Assembly: GCA_001931875.2 (NCBI GenBank)
Contig: MSJH02000260.1
Location: forward strand, 1 to 17,065
Length of the DNA stretch: 17,065 nucleotides
DNA from: Byssochlamys sp. IMV 00236
Taxonomy: Eukaryota; Ascomycota; Eurotiomycetes; Eurotiales; Thermoascaceae
Direction: 5' to 3'
The translations under genes and the position numbers were made by a program. Below the pieces are notes generated by a model that saw nothing but the letters and a program-made list of their open reading frames with translations, made no database searches and was not told where the DNA came from. This document shows positions 9,187-17,065 of this stretch, piece after piece. How positions within the stretch are numbered: the first letter of the stretch is position 1; every line of letters starts with the position of its first letter.

Positions 9187-9690
9187 TGTTTGAGGTTCCT
9201 GCTCGTTGATCAAAAAGTAAATGAAAAAAGATTGAGATCTTGTGGTGAATTGGTAGGTGTGGCTTGATAGAGATAACCGGTCACAAAGATTGCCTAAAAA
9301 ATCAACTCCGTTTCATGCAGGCACTCTAATGAGCTTTATCATTGTGGTGAACACTACATGCACCAGGAAATGCACCAGAAAATAGGCTAATGCTACGAGC
9401 GCTTAATTAGGAAGCTACCTATATTGTCACTATACAACTTCGCACTATCAATACCTAACCTAAGGCTGTCTAGTTCACCCTTCCTAATATAAAATGTGAA
9501 TTTATCATAATTACATGTGTTCTTACTTTTTTGTTAATAGCACCTGCAACATAAATAAATAAGTAATAACAACTTTTTTAGATCGACAAAAAAGGTGGTA
9601 CAATAACCAAATAGCTTTCCGTACAGAACTATTTTTGTGCGAGAACTAATCCCTCCTTTCGTCTTTTAATATATTTAGTGATTGCTTCTT
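9187..9690 (-). promoter_or_regulatory. Upstream region of NOP4, otherwise empty
   Basis: The right flank of NOP4 must contain its promoter and 5' leader. Nothing recognisable as a gene, tRNA or snoRNA was found. The sequence is AT-rich with no obvious TATA box at a fixed distance, as is common for housekeeping ribosome-assembly genes. Confidence 0.4.
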
Positions 9691-9719
9691 CTATCTTGAA
9701 AGTAGCTAACGAACAAAAT

Positions 9720-10089
9720 GTAGTGATGTGGAAAGATATTATTACGGAAATGACAGAGCTGATACAGCAAAGTTACGAGGGCAGAAGAATCAAAGTTTTC
9801 CAAGGTGATTGAAAAAGAAGGATAAAGTCTGTCGTAAAATCGATGGGATACAAACTTTGAATCCGGGAGTGACTTTTTCGTTGCCCTGGACACTGCCATT
9901 TTTGCAAAAGCATCAGGCAATAAGTCAACGGAGTCAACGGAGTCAAACTACAAACTAGAAGCATTAGAAAAAGAATACATCCTTGGCATATATAACAGCA
10001 TCCCTGACGTGCTTGATATGAGTTATTATAATACTATATATTTTACAGCAGACCATACATTCTACTTTACATTCCTCTACTGCATCTGA
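9720..10089 (+). pseudogene. Decayed coding fragment, possibly the upstream part of the next pseudogene
   Basis: A coding-like + strand reading changes frame and is broken by stops. A short piece from ATG 9726 (MWKDIITEMTELIQQ) gives way to another frame with RAEESKFSKVIEKEG and two stops. That frame is then open from 9838 to a TGA at 10087-10089 (83 codons, containing ESGSDFFVALDTAIFAKASG and LEALEKEYILGIYNSI). The amphipathic, charged composition suggests real former protein and not chance. It sits about 200 bp before a better-preserved fragment on the same strand and may belong to the same dead gene. A 9-bp unit, GTCAACGGA, is duplicated in tandem at about 9918-9936. Family not recognised. 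Confidence 0.35.
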
Positions 10090-10280
10090 TGAAGAATACT
10101 AACAGCAATAGTACATAAATGATCATGCTGACAACATTAAATATCAGTAGTAGCCATAGATTCTCCCATATAAAATGCATACGCGTCTTATTTTAATAAT
10201 ACTCTTTTCTTTTTAATAAATAATGTAATTCGCCTGTCGTCGACTTAATTGCCTTTTTTTAAATAAAAGATCAACTACAT

Positions 10281-10686
10281 TATTGATGCAAATATCTAGA
10301 CGATGATCTCATAAAACTACCAAAAACGCTGAGAGACATGCTTTCAGCTTTGGTCCAGAAGAATCTCGCGCAAGTAAACAATCTTACAGGCACGGGATTT
10401 TTGATGATGGGTAAGCAAAAAATATTGCAATGTATAGAGCTTTTAATAATGCAACTTTTTAGGACTAAGTATGGAATTGGTAGTAATGGATATACTCGTT
10501 GGCCATCATATCACACGCATTTCAAGGACCCTAAAACTTGATTTCCCATCAACATTAAATACAATTGCTGTTGACTTTCTTCCTCTTCTTGAGGCTACCT
10601 GGAAGGAGAAGGAATTTATGAAGGCTACGATCAATATTCTAAATAATAGAAAGAGAAAAGCTGCTGAATTAAATACCATCAGCTAG
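10281..10686 (+). pseudogene. C-terminal fragment of a multicopy Mucorales-type ORF, two exons
   Basis: A frame open from about 10279 (YLDDDLIKLPKTLRDMLSAL) reaches a donor at 10411. After a 52-bp GT-AG intron (10411-10462) it continues in frame to the TAG at 10684-10686. The spliced product joins TGTGFLMMG to LSMELVVMDILVGHHITRI, then DFLPLLEATWKEKEFM and a basic end. From memory, many predicted Mucorales proteins end in this pattern (Gly-Leu-x-Leu-x-x-hydrophobic-Asp, ...Val-x-Arg-Ile, ...hydrophobic-Pro-Leu-Leu). They are usually several hundred residues long, of unknown function and associated with repeats. From the first ATG (10338) the product would be only 98 aa, and a TGA precedes the open frame, so the N-terminal bulk is missing or destroyed. 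The intact intron is notable for a relic. The family memory cannot be checked here. Confidence 0.45.
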
Positions 10687-10789
10687 AAAACGCAGCTGCT
10701 TTACCATACTCTTTCGTCCGTACGTCGGCTATGTAAATAGTCGTTGCCTCTCTATTGCATTACCTGATAAAATATAGTCACCTCTTTAC

Positions 10790-11450
10790 ACTCTACCCAA
10801 CTTAAACTCCATTTATACCTTCGCTCAATATTATCAGAACTGTTTTTCTGAATCGAATACATGTGAGCTCTTTTTAAAAGTCAAGTTGGATTCACTTTGT
10901 CATAAAGTCATAAACGAGCGTATTCTTTAACCAACAAACTCGCTAGTCAGGCTATCCATGGCTTGATCAACTACAGCAGATAAGCTGCCATCATAAAAGT
11001 TGATAAGGTGCCATTTATGTACTCCATTCAGAATCGAAGGACGACCCATTATTTAACTCTAGGGATATCTGATGGATTTTCCTGGTCCTTTTTAACCCGT
11101 TTATAATCCGTATGCCTATTGACTCTCCAGCTGCTTTACTGCTTGCCCTGGAGTCATAGCTTTTTCGTAAACTAAGAAAAATAGTTGTTCTTTGACGACC
11201 ATGTTTCCGATATGAACGAGCTTTGTTTTCATCCTTTTTATCGCGATATGCTTTAGTTTAACATCCATCTCGAAATGCTCATTTCCACTTTCATCTACAA
11301 CTTCACCTTTCCCATTTTCGTAGATAAAACATATGCTCATTTTCGCTTTAAATGTATAAAAGTCAAGTAAAAAGTGAGAAATCTAGTTGCCATCTGATTT
11401 AAGCACCTGTGAAAAAAGCTGTGTTTCCAATAATTTCTGAAAAAAGTGTG
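10790..11450 (-). pseudogene. Decayed Tc1/mariner-type transposase, copy 2
   Basis: Read on the - strand from ATG 11338-11340, the sequence is a close relative of copy 1, sharing the leader, MSICFIYENGKGEVVDESGN, and VKEQLFFLVYEKAMTPGQA. Relative to copy 1 it lacks about 100 bp (the counterpart of roughly 3132-3232). It reads through a shifted frame for some 15 codons, regains frame, and then meets a TAG after QLESQ caused by a small indel inside the helix-turn-helix. Further stops follow. Unlike copy 1, the remnant continues past LTSEF into the next part of a transposase, with KRAHMYSIQKNSSDNIERRY recognisable at about 10825-10890 and stops in between. It fades out at about 10790, before the first catalytic Asp region. 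It is clearly dead. Confidence 0.65.
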
Positions 11451-11524
11451 TGTGTGTGAGAGCAAAAAATATAAAAAAAAGGCTAGGCAAGAGAACCTTC
11501 TTTGAGCCCTATTTTCTTTATAAA

Positions 11525-13103
11525 ATGGACATTAAAAGTTGGCTACGTACAGTACTTCAACATGCAAGTATAGAACTATCTCAGTATGGCACTAAGCTTG
11601 ACACTGACTATTAAATAGTACCAAGATCCCGAACGAACGTTTCATGACGTGGATGCAGTACTTCAGACCTATGTGTCATTAAAACCAAAGATGGACACTT
11701 ATAGTAACTTTTGGAATGTATATTTAGTTGATGTAGACATTAACAATTTCTCTTTGTCTTTTTATTTCATAAGCTTCTAACGATGGACATACACAACTAT
11801 TACTATGTCTTCACGGTACCATTCCAATCACTTATCGTTCTATTCCATATAATATCCCTGTTGCCTTTTGGGTTCCAAAAGAATATCCAAGCACATCACC
11901 TATTCCATATGTTAAACCAACAGCTAATATGCTGATCCGAGAAGGCAGACATGTTGATAAGAGTGGATTATGCTATCATCAATATAGATCAAGCTGGTCA
12001 AATGATCAAGTAAGAGGATAAATTTGATACACATATCATGACGGATTTATATGGTTTATATAGAAGCATAATCTTTTAGAGCTTATAGCCATACTACAGC
12101 AGGTCTTTGCTCAGGAGCCTCCAGTATATACAAAGCCTAATACTATGCCAACTCCTCCTTCTACTACGACTACTCCCACAACAACGACAGCATCACCACA
12201 GTTTCAAGAGTCACTTTTAGAAAGCCGCACTTCACCTAATCATCAAAGACAGCATATGCCTCATAAACATCCATCATCGTGGGTCAACGAAAGCACTGCG
12301 TTATACAATTTGAATCAAGGATTAGCAGTAAGTTTTACATTTTTTATCAAATTAAAAGGACACTAAAAAAAAGCATACATAGTCAATGCACCTGAATTCA
12401 ACAACTCCAGTTTCTAATTCAGCTTCCTTACCCGCCCTGCCTACGATGCCTATGCCACATGTTTCCAGTCCACCAGTAAGACATAACACAGTGGACGGCT
12501 ATACATCAAACAACAAAAACCTTCATGATGTTCTTTATAGAAAGCTAACCGATAGACTACAGCAGTACAACCTTTCGCTGTCTAGAGAAATTGACAATCT
12601 GCTGATTCAAAATCGGCAATTAAATGAGGGAGAAGCAAGCATCGAACAGGAATATAGAGCTTTATGTGATCTTAGAGAAAGATTGAACTTTAATAATCTT
12701 GTCTTGGAAACAAGGTCAAAAGAAATTGACGAGATCACAGAACAAGTAAATGCTATGCCTGATGTACAAATAGATGAAACACTGTGTGGGACAAGTGTTG
12801 TAGGAAACCAGTATGTTGATTTGCTATTATTTCTTTTCTTTGACTCATTCATTTGTTGTATATATTTATAGATTGTTTGAATTGGTGGCAGATGATAATG
12901 CTATATCAGACACTGTTTATATCCTAGCAAAGGCTTTAAGTTCTGAAAGAATTGATTTGGTTACATTCATGAAGGTATATTGTCAAATCTATTTTTTTTT
13001 TCTTTCTATACTAAATCTCTTTTATTAGTATACACGTATATTATCCAGAGAGCAGTTTATGAAGAGAGCATTGATAAAGAAAATAACTGAGAAAATCACT
13101 TAA
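11525..13103 (+). CDS. VPS23: Vps23/TSG101, ESCRT-I subunit with UEV domain, 409 aa, seven exons
   Basis: Exons are 11525-11563, 11619-11703, 11774-12009, 12064-12327, 12383-12810, 12872-12974 and 13029-13103, together 1230 bases in one frame. Introns are 54-70 bp; the first has a GC donor. Residues 1-145 are the ubiquitin E2 variant domain, with LHGTIPITYRSIPYNIPVAFW, then GRHVDKSGLCYHQYRSSW and EPPVYTKP at its end. The position aligned with the E2 catalytic cysteine appears to be Tyr, with a Cys just before it, as expected of an inactive E2 that binds ubiquitin and Pro-Thr/Ser-Ala-Pro-like peptides. Residues 146-250 are a Pro/Thr/Ser-rich linker. Residues 253-330 are coiled coil (LYRKLTDRLQQYNLSLSREI). 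About 345-409 are the C-terminal 'steadiness box', including AISDTVYILAKALSSERIDL. The family sorts ubiquitinated cargo into multivesicular bodies with Vps28 and Vps37. Length fits (yeast 385, human 390). Confidence 0.93.
11564..11618 (+). other. GC-AG intron 1 of VPS23
   Basis: Exon 1 ends in LRTVLQH and the intron begins GCAAGT, ending TAG before the codons for YQDPERTFHD. The nearby GT at 11568 would leave exon 2 out of frame with an early stop. Using GT at 11552 keeps frame but removes four residues (VLQH) that match the spacing of the family. The 55-bp length is typical of the window. Confidence 0.75.
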
Positions 13104-13107
13104 TAAA
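13102..13107 (+). terminator. Poly(A) signal overlapping the VPS23 stop codon
   Basis: AATAAA starts on the second base of the TAA stop. If used, the 3' UTR would be only some 15-30 nt. No other perfect AATAAA was noted in the next 80 bases. Confidence 0.35.
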
Positions 13108-13490
13108 CTCAACTGTATCTCTTTAATCCCTCCCTTGACGTTTTAAAATCGACATGGATGGCACTTGAGGGAAATAAAAAGAAAGTCTATATGATCATTA
13201 CATAGTGGTTGCTTTGTTATAAAAAGTCCAAGTTTGTTTATATAAATACAATGCATATAACAATATTAGGTTCAATTTAACATATTCATAAACAGAGCTT
13301 TGAAGTAGAAGAAGCTAATATATTAAGACAAGCTCTAGACGTCCACCCTTTGTCTTAGCTGCAAGTGCTTTCTCTTCTTTGGGGGAGACTAGAGATTAAA
13401 AAACCAAAAGTGACTTGCACCCTGCAAAGCTGTCATTTGATACCGCTTGCACAAGAGTGATCCTCCATTTCTCGAGATCTTTTTTTTAGA
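13104..13490. other. Spacer between VPS23 and the oligopeptidase gene
   Basis: This spacer contains the VPS23 3' end and the promoter and leader of the oligopeptidase. A TTATAAAAAG at about 13217-13226 could be a TATA box, though it lies about 265 bases before the ATG, and CCAAAAG lies at about 13404. A run of eight T precedes the start codon (13480-13487). No ORF with a recognisable motif and no RNA gene were found. Confidence 0.4.
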
Positions 13491-15939
13491 ATGTATAGAT
13501 TATTGAGACAGCCAAAAAGAGTACCAAACTATAGACTCGTATGCCGCTCTATCTCGAGCGTGAAGCAGATCAGACCTGTCATAAAGCCACTAGTACAACC
13601 CAGTTTAGCAGCACTGCAACAACTTCAAAGGAATCGCATGGTATTTATCAATACAAAGAGACATGCAACCACCACTGCTTCCTATAAACAGACACCCTTC
13701 TTGAACTGGAAGCTGTTTCCAGACTTTGAACACTTGTTGACACAGACAAAGCCTGACATTGCCGTCCCGGCTTTTCAAAAGTTGATTGCAGCAGCTAAGG
13801 AGCAGTTTATTGAACTAGAAAAGAGCTTTGAGCCTACTTGGGAAGGCACCATTGGCAAACGCAAGTATTTTGCAAATATCAAAATTACATTAAATTAACA
13901 TGTGCTTTTAGTTACTGAACTAGAGGACGAGATATCTAGAGCTTATGGTATTCTTTCTCACCTGAACGGTGTCAAGAACTCGGACGATATTCGAACAACC
14001 CTCGAAAAGATACAGCCAGAATTTGTCAAACTGGGACTCATGATGAACCAATCTTTCCCCAAGTATCAAGCGCTCGAAAAGCTAAGAAACACACCTGAAC
14101 AGTGGCAGAAACTGGATAAGGTGCAACAGCGTATTGTTGAACACGCATTACGCGACATGAAACACGCAGGCATTGGATTTCCTCCAGACTCTCCAGAGAA
14201 GAAACGATTTAATGAAATATCCGAACGATTGTCCCAGCTCTCGTTAACGTTTGGAAATAACGTCTTGGATGCTACTAAGGCATTCAAGGAAGTGGTTGTA
14301 GATAAGGATCAACTGGCTGGATGCTCGGACGCATTTCTAGAAACATTGAAAAAGAATGCTGAGCGACATGGCCTTGAAGGATACTGCATCACCTTGGACT
14401 TTCCTATCTATGGTCCGTTCATGATGAATTGTAAAAACCGCGAGTTACGTGAAAAGGTATAAACACTTGTCTATGATATATATAAAAATATGACTAAATG
14501 AACATGTAGATTTATAGAGCAAATATCACAAAGGCATCCTCTGGAGCTGTCAATAATGAGCCCATCATTAATGAGATCCTTAAATTAAAGAGAGAAAAGG
14601 CAAAACTATTGGGATATGAGACACCTGCTGACCTCTCACTCTCTGTCAAGATGGCACAAAACCTTTCTTCAGCCGAGTCTTTACTAGACAACTTGTTCGA
14701 CGCAGCTTTGCCTCATGCCAAGAAGGAATTGGAAGAATTAACCAATTTTGCATCAACATTGGGCCATCCCACTCCTCTTCAGCCATGGGACACAGCCTAC
14801 GTTACAGAACAGTATAGAAAGAAACTCTTCAAGTATGATGAAGAGACAATTTCACAATACTTTGCATTTCCCAAGGTACTTAAAGGTCTCTTTGACGTGG
14901 CTAACGAAGTCTTGGGTATTCAAGTACGCGAATTGGATCCCCAGGAACTCAAACAAAGAAATATCACTCGCTGGCACGACGACGTCAAGGTGTTTGAAGT
15001 GGCTGAAAAGGGAAAGACAGTTGCCTATTTTTACGGAGACTTTTACTCCAGACCCTCTGAAAAACGTAGTGGTGCCTGGATGGACATTGTTACAACACGA
15101 TTCAAGCATCATGATGGAAGCGTCACGTTACCCGTTGCCTACCTCATCTGTAATCAACCTCCTCCACAATCAGATCAAGAGCCCTCCTTGATGAAATTCC
15201 GTGATGTAGAAACGTTGTTTCATGAATTTGGACATTGTTTGCAACACATGATGACAACTGTAGACTATGCACCTGCCTCTGGTATCAACGGTATCGAATG
15301 GGACTTTGTCGAGGTCGCTTCCCAGTTTATGGAAAACTTTTGTAGTGAACCCGAATGGATCAATCGATTGGCGGGACATCACAAGACAGGCGAGCCTATG
15401 CCAAAGGATATGGTTGATGCGCTCGTCAAGAGCAAGCAGTTCATGACTGGGCTTGCTACCTTGAGACAGCTTCATTTTTCAAAGGTCGATCTAGCCCTGC
15501 ACTCTCGTTTCACACCACCTGTCTCATCTGATGATCCTACTGTTTTTGATCAGGACGCAGAAATCGCTCAACAGACTGTACTTATACCTCGATTGGAGGA
15601 AGACAGATTCTTGTGCAGCTTTAACCACATCTTTGGCGGCGGATACAGTGCTGGTTACTATAGGTAAAACAGAGAGAGAAAAAAAACTAGGAGCGAGAAA
15701 CTAAATAGATATATAGCTACAAGTGGTCCGAGACTTATTCCGCGGATGCTTATGCTGCCTTTGAAGAAGCCAAGGCAAAGCATGGACAGGAAGGTGTTAG
15801 ATCTATCGGACAACATTACCGTAACACCATCCTTGCATTAGGTGGGGGTACATCACCCAAGGAGGTCTGGAATCAATTTAGAGGAAGAACAAATGTGGAT
15901 ATAACCGCCTTACTGCGACACACTGGCTTATCCCAATAA
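13491..15939 (+). CDS. M3 family zinc oligopeptidase (OpdA/organellar oligopeptidase type), 763 aa, four exons
   Basis: Exons are 13491-13860, 13912-14456, 14510-15663 and 15717-15939, giving 2292 bases in one frame. Introns are 51-53 bp; the first has a GC donor. The zinc site is HEFGH at residues 543-547 (15221-15235), with the third ligand Glu573 in DFVEVASQF. The spacing is the same as in mammalian thimet oligopeptidase (His473 to Glu502). Other M3 hallmarks are the GAWMDIVT segment after SRPSEKRSG, and GGGYSAGYYSYKWSETYSAD near the end, which supplies the substrate-binding Tyr and Gly residues. The sequence is closer to bacterial oligopeptidase A and plant organellar oligopeptidase than to yeast Prd1. 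The first 77 residues contain no Asp or Glu and many Arg/Lys (MYRLLRQPKR..), a strong mitochondrial presequence. It probably degrades short peptides, such as cleaved targeting peptides, in the matrix. The stop lies two bases from the stop of the converging MDM12 gene. Confidence 0.93.
13861..13911 (+). other. GC-AG intron 1 of the oligopeptidase gene
   Basis: The frame before the intron (WEGTIGK) joins the frame after it (LTELEDEISRAYG) only if splicing uses GCAAGT at 13861 and the TTTTAG ending at 13911. The GT four bases further on breaks the frame. The unspliced frame meets a TAA at 13896-13898. The intron is 51 bp, with the same donor hexamer as VPS23 intron 1. Confidence 0.8.
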
Positions 15940-15940
15940 A
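15935..15940 (+). terminator. Poly(A) signal overlapping the oligopeptidase stop codon
   Basis: AATAAA spans the TAA stop codon. Cleavage some 15-25 bases later would fall inside the last exon of MDM12 on the opposite strand. A more distal site is possible. Confidence 0.4.
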
Positions 15941-15941
15941 A

Positions 15942-17025
15942 TCAGTTTAATTCAATTAATTGATAACTTGGAAACACGAGTTCATCATCCAGCATCTTTC
16001 TTAATTGATCTACAATAAACTTTTCAATCTTGCCAACATTTTTCAGCACTTTTTTTTTTTTTTTCCAAAAAGCATGAGTTAGAGAGAAAGAAAGGGATGT
16101 GTCATTTATGTTATTACCTTGCTTTTGTTCATCCCCCACAACAGATTCAATATGTACATCTCGAAGCAAGCTAAAGTAGTTTTATAAACAAAAGCTATAC
16201 CTTATCTATATTCGCTTACCTCTCAATACCATCTTTCCCTCGACCAGGCTGTTCCTCTTCTTCCAGCATCGAAACACACACACGCTTCATACTTTGAATA
16301 TAGGCAACCACGGCCGTAGCCTCAAATTCAACAGACCTTACGCATAGTTGAATAGGTAGACTCATAAACATCACACTTGGATAATTCATCCTTAGCTCTG
16401 TCATCAAAGTCATGCTCATATCACCCTTGTAAGATATCAACACATGCACCTGAAAGTCCATCTCGGTTGATTTAGTGTTCCCTGTAGAGTTATTATTGGT
16501 ATGGATCGAGGTATCAGGCACATGATTGATCTCTTCATCATCTATCCAGTCCTCATCTAGTAAGGACGACGGCCGAGACGGCCAACTGCTAGATGCCGTT
16601 GGTTCTGGAGACGCATGTGTCATGAGATAACTATTGTTCATATTGAATGGGTGTTGTGGGGCAACAAGGGGTGATCGATGAAAGAGGTGGAGACGCTGTT
16701 GATGAAGCAAGGGGGTGTGTATCAGTCGAGGAGGCTGATAATTTGAAAAGTAATCAGTTGACGGAGACGGTTGGCTTTGTTCTATAATTGGTGAAGAAGC
16801 AATCAGCTCTTGTTCTTGTTCTTCTTGTTCATAAAATTCCGGAAATGGGTCAGTGATGTTAACGATTTCTATTTGAGGAGCATCATGACCCCAATCAAAC
16901 GCAGTGACTTGAATGTCGCCAATAAAAGAAGGCTTTGTAATTGTTTGAAAGTGTTTATTCAAAAACTCTTTGACGTACTCGGCTAATTCCTTGTCAAGTT
17001 TTTGCCAATCCAAATCAACAGACAT
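15942..17025 (-). CDS. MDM12: Mdm12, ERMES complex SMP-domain subunit, 321 aa, three exons
   Basis: Exons in transcription order are 17025-16220, 16170-16118 and 16048-15942, with introns of 49 and 69 bp and 966 bases in one frame. The start ATG at 17023-17025 gives MSVDLDWQKLDKE, the usual N-terminus of Mdm12. Residues 1-65 (HFQTITKPSFIGDIQVTAFD, then APQIEIVNITDPFPEFY) and about 190-321 form the SMP lipid-transfer domain. The end, VLKNVGKIEKFIVDQLRKML, then LVFPSYQLIEL, is diagnostic. Residues about 66-190 are a low-complexity insertion (Gln/Glu, Ser/Pro, His, Asn), as many fungal Mdm12 proteins have. With Mmm1, Mdm10 and Mdm34 it forms the ER-mitochondria tether that carries phospholipids. 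Yeast Mdm12 is 271 aa; the extra length is in the insertion. Intron 2 has an unusual A-rich 3' end. Identification is firm. Confidence 0.94.
16049..16117 (-). other. MDM12 intron 2 with a run of A before the 3' splice site
   Basis: On the coding strand this 69-bp intron begins GTAATA. It has a pyrimidine stretch and a branch-like CTAAC (reverse of about 16077-16082) in its middle, then CTTTTTGG, 15 A and G. The last A of the run and the G form the acceptor AG. The frame (KQ|VLKNVGKIEKF) and the conserved protein end require this junction. Confidence 0.7.
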
Positions 17026-17035
17026 TAAATAAATA

Positions 17036-17065
17036 ATAAAAAAAAAAAAAAAAAAAAAAAAAAAA
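17036..17065 (+). repeat. Homopolymer A run at the window end
   Basis: The last 28 bases (17038-17065) are all A, preceded by AAATAAT. The run lies 13 bases upstream of the MDM12 start codon, so on the coding strand it is a T tract in its leader or promoter. It also ends the window, which suggests the assembly broke in the homopolymer; its true length is unknown. Confidence 0.8.

Noticed and set aside
9187..9213. Longer N-terminus for NOP4 (nine extra residues, MINEQEPQT)
   Set aside because: The apparent first Met is a TTG; the first ATG is at 9184-9186 and fits the family.
12145..12366. Independent 73-codon ORF ending in VSFTFFIKLKGH
   Set aside because: It is the Pro/Thr-rich exon 4 of VPS23 read on into intron 4; the donor GTAAGT at 12328 and the in-frame exon 5 remove the tail.
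11525..13103. Active ubiquitin-conjugating enzyme instead of an E2 variant
   Set aside because: The active-site position appears to be Tyr, the HPN-type motif is absent, and the coiled coil and steadiness box that follow are specific to Vps23/TSG101. The nearby Cys in GLCYHQY is off by one position.
14748..15475. Overlapping frames of 147, 86 and 101 codons
   Set aside because: All are alternative readings of the conserved zinc-peptidase exon 3.
1..17065. CRISPR arrays, tRNA or rRNA genes, bacterial operons
   Set aside because: No regularly spaced repeats, no cloverleaf-compatible sequence and no rRNA stretch was seen, and the intron-bearing genes show nuclear fungal DNA.

Overview
The window looks like nuclear DNA of an early-diverging filamentous fungus, most probably a Mucoromycota/Mucorales species. 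It is AT-rich and its protein-coding genes are cut by very short introns (49-70 bp, many of 51-55 bp). It carries fungal housekeeping genes, including an ERMES subunit that is absent from animals and plants, and remnants of repeat-type ORFs of a kind I associate with Mucorales genomes. The + strand ends in an A homopolymer of at least 28 bases, so the window probably stops at a contig end.

Layout. Positions 1-330 hold broken coding fragments. About 1.1 kb without a supportable gene follows. Positions 1554-2540 (+) encode a six-exon homologue of the plant 'pathogen-related protein' (SnoaL/NTF2-like fold). Positions 2952-3580 hold a truncated Tc1/mariner-type transposase that keeps only its DNA-binding N-terminus, followed by about 380 bp of scrambled sequence. 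Positions 3967-6381 (-) are a single-exon gene for an 804-aa one-pass membrane protein with a long disordered, Ser/Arg-rich tail. Positions 6944-9186 (-) are the three-exon NOP4/RBM28 nucleolar four-RRM gene. Positions 9187-11450 are a repeat graveyard: gene fragments plus a second, more decayed copy of the transposase on the - strand. Positions 11525-13103 (+) are seven-exon VPS23 (TSG101), an ESCRT-I subunit. Positions 13491-15939 (+) are a four-exon M3 zinc oligopeptidase with a mitochondrial-type presequence. Positions 15942-17025 (-) are three-exon MDM12 (ERMES).

How the genes relate. There is no operon-like logic; these are independent eukaryotic genes. Two of the last three have a mitochondrial connection (organellar peptide clearance, and the ER-mitochondria tether). 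They converge with only two bases between their stop codons, so their 3' UTRs must overlap.

I found no convincing new multi-gene system. The points most worth following are the two GC-AG introns sharing a GCAAGT donor, the tail-to-tail overlap of the oligopeptidase and MDM12, the MDM12 intron whose 3' splice site follows a run of A, the truncated but still open HTH ORF beside its decayed sibling, the plant PR-like protein in a fungus, and the orphan membrane protein rich in Arg-x-x-Ser sites. All exon structures were derived by eye from splice consensus, reading frame and remembered family similarity; no alignment was run.
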